Assembly: GCA_963812945.1 (NCBI GenBank)
Contig: CAWEXD010000008.1
Coordinates: forward strand, 992,001 to 1,056,000
DNA length: 64,000 nucleotides
Source: DASRDR01 sp963812945 [NCBI: uncultured Candidatus Rokubacteria bacterium]
GTDB taxonomy: Bacteria; Methylomirabilota; Methylomirabilia; Rokubacteriales
Direction: 5' to 3'
Shown here: positions 60,481 through 64,000 of the stretch, piece after piece
How the letters are laid out: each line of letters opens with the position of its first letter
Position numbering within the stretch: the first letter of the stretch is position 1
Translations under genes and position numbers: made by a program
Notes under the pieces: model-generated
Database searches by the model: none
Told to the model about the DNA's origin: nothing
The model's input: only the letters and a program-made list of their open reading frames with translations

Positions 60481-61694
60481 CGTCGGAGCGGGCGGCCGCG
60501 CTCGCGTTCGACCTGCGCGAGCTGCCCGACGACTTCTACGAGGATCCGTTCCCGACCTACCACCGGCTGCGCCGCTCGGATCCGGTGCACCGGTGTCCCG
60601 ACGGCTCCTACTTCCTCACCCGCTACGACGACGTCGCCGCCGTCTACCAGGACCACCACCGCTTCTCGTCCGACAAGCGCGTGGAGTTCGCGCCGAAGTT
60701 CGGCGACTCGCCGCTCTACGAGCACCACACCACGAGCGTGGTCTTCCGTGACCCGCCCGACCACACGCGGATCCGCAAGCTCTTCGCCCCCGCGTTCACG
60801 CCGCGGGCGCTGGCCGCGCTGGAACCCCGGGTGGAGCGGCTGGTGGACGCCCTCCTCGACCGCGCCGCTGCGTGCGGCGGCTTCGACGTGGTCGAGGACT
60901 TCGCGGCTGCGCTGCCAGTCCAGCTCATCGGCGACATGCTCGGCGTGCCGGCGGACGAGCGCGGCCCCCTCCGCGGCTGGTCGCTGGCGATCCTGGGGGC
61001 GCTGGAGCCCGTGCCCGGGCCAGAGCGCCTGGAGGCCGGCAACCGGGCCGTGGAGGAGTTCAAGGCGTACCTGCGCCGGTTGATCGCCGACCGCCGCCGC
61101 CGGCCGAGCACCGATCCCGGCGAGATCCTCAGCGCGCTCCTCGCGGCCGAGGACGCCGGCGACCGGCTCACCGAGGTCGAGCTGCTGCATCAGTGCATCT
61201 TCCTGTTGAACGCGGGCCACGAGACGACGACCAACCTGACCGCGAACGCCGTCGTCTCCCTGCTCGAGCACCCCGCCGAGCACGCGCGGCTGCGCGCGGA
61301 CCCCGCGCTGCTCCCCAGCGCCGTGGAGGAGTTCCTCCGCTATCAGAGCCCCAACCAGCTCGGCAACCGCCGCACGGTGGCGGAGGTCACGGTCGGTGGC
61401 GTGGCGCTGCCGGAGGGAGCCCTCGTGACGCTCGGCATCGGCGCCGCCAATCGCGATCCGGCGCAGTTCCCCGATCCCGACCGGCTGGACCTCGCCCGCG
61501 CGCCGAACCGGCACCTCGCCTTCATCACCGGGATCCACGCCTGTGCCGGCATGTGGCTGGCGCGGATGGAAGGGCGCGTGGCGATCGGCCGGTTGGTCCG
61601 CCGGTTCGAGCGGCTGCGCGCCGCGGGCAAGCCGGTGCGGGCCCGGCGCGCGCGCTTCCGCGTCGTGTCCTCGTTCCCGGTCGTGGTCGGCTGA
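60477..61694 (+). CDS. Cytochrome P450
   Basis: A 405-residue soluble bacterial P450. The I-helix is NAGHETTTN, the ExxR motif is EEFLRYQ in the K-helix, and the heme loop is AFITGIHACAGMWLAR with Cys356 (F-x-x-G-x-H-x-C-x-G; Ile replaces the usual second-position Gly). VFRDPPDHTRIRKLFAPAFTP is typical of class I P450s that use ferredoxin. No ferredoxin or reductase gene is adjacent. The GTGA overlap with the dioxygenase-like gene argues for one pathway, presumably hydroxylation of an aromatic compound. Confidence 0.92.
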   Translation: MTSERAAALAFDLRELPDDFYEDPFPTYHRLRRSDPVHRCPDGSYFLTRYDDVAAVYQDHHRFSSDKRVEFAPKFGDSPLYEHHTTSVVFRDPPDHTRIRKLFAPAFTPRALAALEPRVERLVDALLDRAAACGGFDVVEDFAAALPVQLIGDMLGVPADERGPLRGWSLAILGALEPVPGPERLEAGNRAVEEFKAYLRRLIADRRRRPSTDPGEILSALLAAEDAGDRLTEVELLHQCIFLLNAGHETTTNLTANAVVSLLEHPAEHARLRADPALLPSAVEEFLRYQSPNQLGNRRTVAEVTVGGVALPEGALVTLGIGAANRDPAQFPDPDRLDLARAPNRHLAFITGIHACAGMWLARMEGRVAIGRLVRRFERLRAAGKPVRARRARFRVVSSFPVVVG

Positions 61695-61754
61695 CCCGGC
61701 CGGCTCGCGACGCCCGTCCGCGGCGGGACGACCGGCCGAGCTCGATCGGGCCGC

Positions 61755-62240
61755 TTACCGGTAACGACGATGCCACTCCCGGCCGGTCCAGGTGCGCCAG
61801 CGCTCCGGGCGGATCTCGACGAGGACGCGCGGCCGGTGGATCGTGCGCTCGGCGTACGTCGGCCCGTCGGGACCGAGGTAGCGGAGCGAGAGCCGCCGGG
61901 TGAGGGCACCGAGACGCGGGCTCGCGGAGGGCACGACGGGGCCCTCGATGATCGCGGCCCGCCCCTCCACCAGGACCCGCGTGTGCTCCGCGTGCTCGTC
62001 GTCCGCCACGTGGAACGCGACCCGCGGATCCGCGTGGATGTGCCCGACCCAGTCGGCGCGCTCTCGGCCGACCACGAGGAACACGCGGGCCACCGGCTCG
62101 AACTCGTACCATACCGGAGCCACGTAGGGCCAGCCGCCGGCCCCCAGGGTGGCGATCCGCGCGTTCCAGGGCTCGGCGAGAAAGGCGCCCATCTCGGCAT
62201 CGGTGAGGCCCCCGATCTTCGCGCTGGGCTCGTAGGTCAT
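61755..62240 (-). CDS. Pyridoxamine 5'-phosphate oxidase-like FMN-binding split-barrel protein
   Basis: 161 residues. ARIATLGAGGWPYVAPVWYEF opens the split barrel, FLVVGRERADWVGHIHADPRVAFHVAD covers the flavin phosphate region, and VLVEGRAAIIEG is conserved. The C-terminus (VLVEIRPERWRTWTGREWHRRY) resembles F420/FMN-dependent oxidoreductase members. Cofactor and substrate are unproven. It is in the same direction as cluster E and 45 bases beyond its last gene. Confidence 0.82.
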   Translation of the reverse strand: MTYEPSAKIGGLTDAEMGAFLAEPWNARIATLGAGGWPYVAPVWYEFEPVARVFLVVGRERADWVGHIHADPRVAFHVADDEHAEHTRVLVEGRAAIIEGPVVPSASPRLGALTRRLSLRYLGPDGPTYAERTIHRPRVLVEIRPERWRTWTGREWHRRYR

Positions 62241-62285
62241 GCGAGACTCCCGACTCTGCGGCGGCGCCGTCGCCGGCGCGGCCGG

Positions 62286-63137
62286 CTACCGCGTGACCGC
62301 GCGGGGGTCGAGGCTGTCCCGTAGCCCGTCCCCGACGACGTTCAGCGCGAGGACCGTCAGCATGATGGCCCCGCCCGGGAAGAGCGACACCCAGGGCGCG
62401 AGCGCCAGGAACTCCCTTCCCTCGTTGAGTATGGTCCCCCAGGACGGGGTGGGGGGCTGAACGCCCACGCCGAGGTACGAGAGGGCGGACTCGATCAGGA
62501 TCCCGTAGGAGAGGCACACGGCCGTCTGCACGATGACCGGCGACGCGGCGTTCGGGAGGACGTGGCGTATCAGGATCGCGCCCCGGCCGAGCCCCAGGGC
62601 CTCGGCGGCCTCCACGTAGGCCTGTACCGACTCGGCGAGGACCGAGCCGCGCACGACGCGGAAGAATAGCGGGGCGTAGACGACGGCGATGGCCGCGATC
62701 GCGCTCCCCACCCCGGCGCCGAGGATGGCGGCGATCGCGATCGCGAGCAGGATCGGCGGAAACGCGAAGAAGACGTCCATCACCCGCCCGCAGACCTGGT
62801 CGAGCCCGCGTCCCAGGCCCGCGAGGAGACCGAGCGCGCTCCCGGAGACCAGTGCCAGCGCGATCGCCGCGCCGGCGATTCCCACCGACACCCGCACGCC
62901 GAAGAGCACGCGAGACAGAAGGTCGCGCCCGAATCGGTCGGTTCCCATCCAGTGCCGTCCGTCCGGCGCCTGGAAGAGACCCTGAGCGTCGACCGCGGTC
63001 GGGGAGTAGGGCGCGATCCACTCCGCGGCGATCCCGAGAAGCACGACCGCCCCGAGCACTCCGCATGCGGTCCGGAAGAGGAGGCTCCGTGCGGGGTGTT
63101 GCGGGCGTCGCGCGTCGCCGCCGGCCGGGTTAGCCAC
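62286..63137 (-). CDS. Peptide-type ABC transporter permease, DppC-like (cluster E)
   Basis: 283 residues, GTG start at 63137 overlapping the DppB-like stop by 8 bases. HWMGTDRFGRDLLSRVLFGVRVSVG, VMDVFFAFPPILLAIAIA, the coupling loop VEAAEALGLGRGAILIRHVLPN, and SYLGVGVQPPTPSWGTIL are the landmarks. It ends VVGDGLRDSLDPRAVTR. Confidence 0.92.
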   Translation of the reverse strand: MANPAGGDARRPQHPARSLLFRTACGVLGAVVLLGIAAEWIAPYSPTAVDAQGLFQAPDGRHWMGTDRFGRDLLSRVLFGVRVSVGIAGAAIALALVSGSALGLLAGLGRGLDQVCGRVMDVFFAFPPILLAIAIAAILGAGVGSAIAAIAVVYAPLFFRVVRGSVLAESVQAYVEAAEALGLGRGAILIRHVLPNAASPVIVQTAVCLSYGILIESALSYLGVGVQPPTPSWGTILNEGREFLALAPWVSLFPGGAIMLTVLALNVVGDGLRDSLDPRAVTR

Positions 63138-64000
63138 GGCGGAGCCGGGGATCCAGGACCGCGTAGAGCAGGTCCACCAGGAGGTTCAGGACCATGAAGG
63201 TCGCGGCCAGGAGCAGGATGACCCCCTGCACGACCGGGTAGTCCCGCTGAAAGATCGCGTCGAGGAGCAGGCGGCCCACCCCGGGCAGTGTGAACACGTC
63301 CTCGACGACCACCAGGCCGCCGACCACGTAGCCGAGCTGGACCCCCGCCACGGTGACGACGGGGATCAGCGCGTTCCGGAGGGCGTGGTGGTAGGTGACG
63401 CGCGTCTCCGCGAGCCCTTTCGCCTGCGCGGTCCGCACGTACTCATGCCCGAGCACGTCCAGCATCGACGACCGGGACATGCGGGTGATCATCGCTGCCG
63501 TTGCGGTGCCGAGGGTCAGGGCGGGCAGCGCCATGATGAGGAGGTTCCCCGCGGGGTCGCGGAGGAACGGCACCCACTGGAGCGAGGGCATCCACCCGAG
63601 GTACACGGAGAAGAGCAGGATCAGCACCGTCCCCTGCCAGAACGCGGGGAGGGAGAGGCCGAGGGTCGCCAGCACGCGGATCGTGCCGTCCCGCGTCCCG
63701 CCCGGCCGGGTTGCCGACGCGACGCCGAGGGGGATCCCAAGGCAGAGCGACCAGCCCACGGCCAGGACGGCCAACTCGGCGGACACCGGGACCCGATCGA
63801 GGAACAGCCCGAGAACGGGCCGCCCCGACAGCCACGACGTCCCAAGGTCGCCCCGCACCATGGCGCCGAGCCAGTCGAGGTACTGCACGTGGAGGGGGCG
63901 ATCGAGCCCGAAGAAGCGGCGGAAGCTCTGGAGCACCTCCGGCGACGCGATCGCCGCCTGGCCGAGGAGCTGCTCGACCACTGTCCCGGGAACGAGCCGG
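63130..64000 (-). CDS. Peptide-type ABC transporter permease, DppB-like (cluster E), cut by the window edge
   Basis: At least 289 codons; the frame runs off the right edge as RLVPGTVVEQLL, so the first helix is outside. Inside: FGLDRPLHVQYLDWLGAMVRGDLGTSW, the coupling loop LGHEYVRTAQAKGLAETRVTYHHALRN, and the end VLDPRLRRG. The binding-protein gene is probably just beyond 64000. Confidence 0.9.
   Translation of the reverse strand, partial: RLVPGTVVEQLLGQAAIASPEVLQSFRRFFGLDRPLHVQYLDWLGAMVRGDLGTSWLSGRPVLGLFLDRVPVSAELAVLAVGWSLCLGIPLGVASATRPGGTRDGTIRVLATLGLSLPAFWQGTVLILLFSVYLGWMPSLQWVPFLRDPAGNLLIMALPALTLGTATAAMITRMSRSSMLDVLGHEYVRTAQAKGLAETRVTYHHALRNALIPVVTVAGVQLGYVVGGLVVVEDVFTLPGVGRLLLDAIFQRDYPVVQGVILLLAATFMVLNLLVDLLYAVLDPRLRRG

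Noticed and set aside
1-64000. tRNA, rRNA or CRISPR arrays
   Set aside because: No T-loop-like GGTTCGAATC pattern with a paired acceptor, no conserved rRNA blocks and no regularly spaced direct repeats were seen by eye. A tRNAscan/Infernal run would be decisive.

Overview
The window is 64 kb of very GC-rich bacterial DNA, densely coded (about 59 genes, no non-coding gap over 300 bases) with many 1-4 base start/stop overlaps (GTGA, ATGA, TGATG). I see no rRNA, tRNA, CRISPR, phage or transposase gene. The gene content (five peptide-type ABC permease clusters, many amidohydrolase-like and metal-dependent hydrolases, SDRs, Gfo/Idh oxidoreductases, and a substrate-binding protein of the PF04392 type) resembles uncultivated soil or subsurface lineages such as Rokubacteria/Methylomirabilota. 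That placement is inference from style, not a phylogenetic result.

Layout. 0-11 kb: a drug/metabolite exporter, a phosphotriesterase-like hydrolase, an alpha/beta-hydrolase-fold protein lacking the catalytic Ser and His, an orphan molybdenum hydroxylase large subunit, a formamidase-like amidase, an M19 dipeptidase, an SDR, a Gfo/Idh oxidoreductase, an M20 hydrolase and a hotdog thioesterase. 11-22.5 kb: two peptide-type ABC clusters without ATPases (11949-15556 and 19096-22462), a secreted beta-helix protein, and an M81 (MlrC-like) metallopeptidase with a small partner. 22.7-28 kb: small conserved proteins, a lactonase-like hydrolase, type II NADH dehydrogenase and a two-gene redox pair. 28-36.5 kb: an exported unknown, a TPP enzyme, tRNA-dihydrouridine synthase, a GT39-type glycosyltransferase, an MFS exporter, an Asp/Glu racemase and a GNAT enzyme. 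36.5-40 kb: a third ATPase-less ABC cluster. 40-49 kb: an exported EEP-family hydrolase, MoaA, an O-antigen ligase-like protein, and a catabolic run (MDR reductase, aldo/keto reductase, kynureninase, M29/NicX-like protein, SDR). 49-54.7 kb: the only complete peptide ABC operon, with both ATPases. 54.7-64 kb: Gfo/Idh, VOC, lactonase and SDR genes, a PF04392 binding protein, a homogentisate-dioxygenase-like protein with a P450, an FMN-type split-barrel protein, and a fifth permease pair cut by the window edge.

The strongest discovery is at 24655-25748. Two overlapping minus-strand genes, a peroxiredoxin and a TlpA-like thioredoxin, each look broken by a single in-frame TGA. In both, the TGA falls exactly on the redox-active cysteine position (the peroxidatic Cys in the first, the first Cys of CxxC in the second), and the reading frame continues with good family sequence. 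A hairpin suitable for a bacterial SECIS element follows each TGA. I read them as two selenocysteine proteins with export signals. The peroxiredoxin contains no Cys at all, so the adjacent U-x-x-C protein is a natural reductant candidate.

A second structural theme is a pair of related inverted-repeat elements (19010-19090 and 38371-38448). Each sits 5-6 bases past the stop codon of a peptide-binding protein gene. One of them carries the ribosome binding site and start codon of the downstream M81 peptidase in its loop. The window as a whole looks like a scavenging and catabolic region for peptides, amides and aromatic or N-containing compounds, served by several permease sets that may share ATPases.
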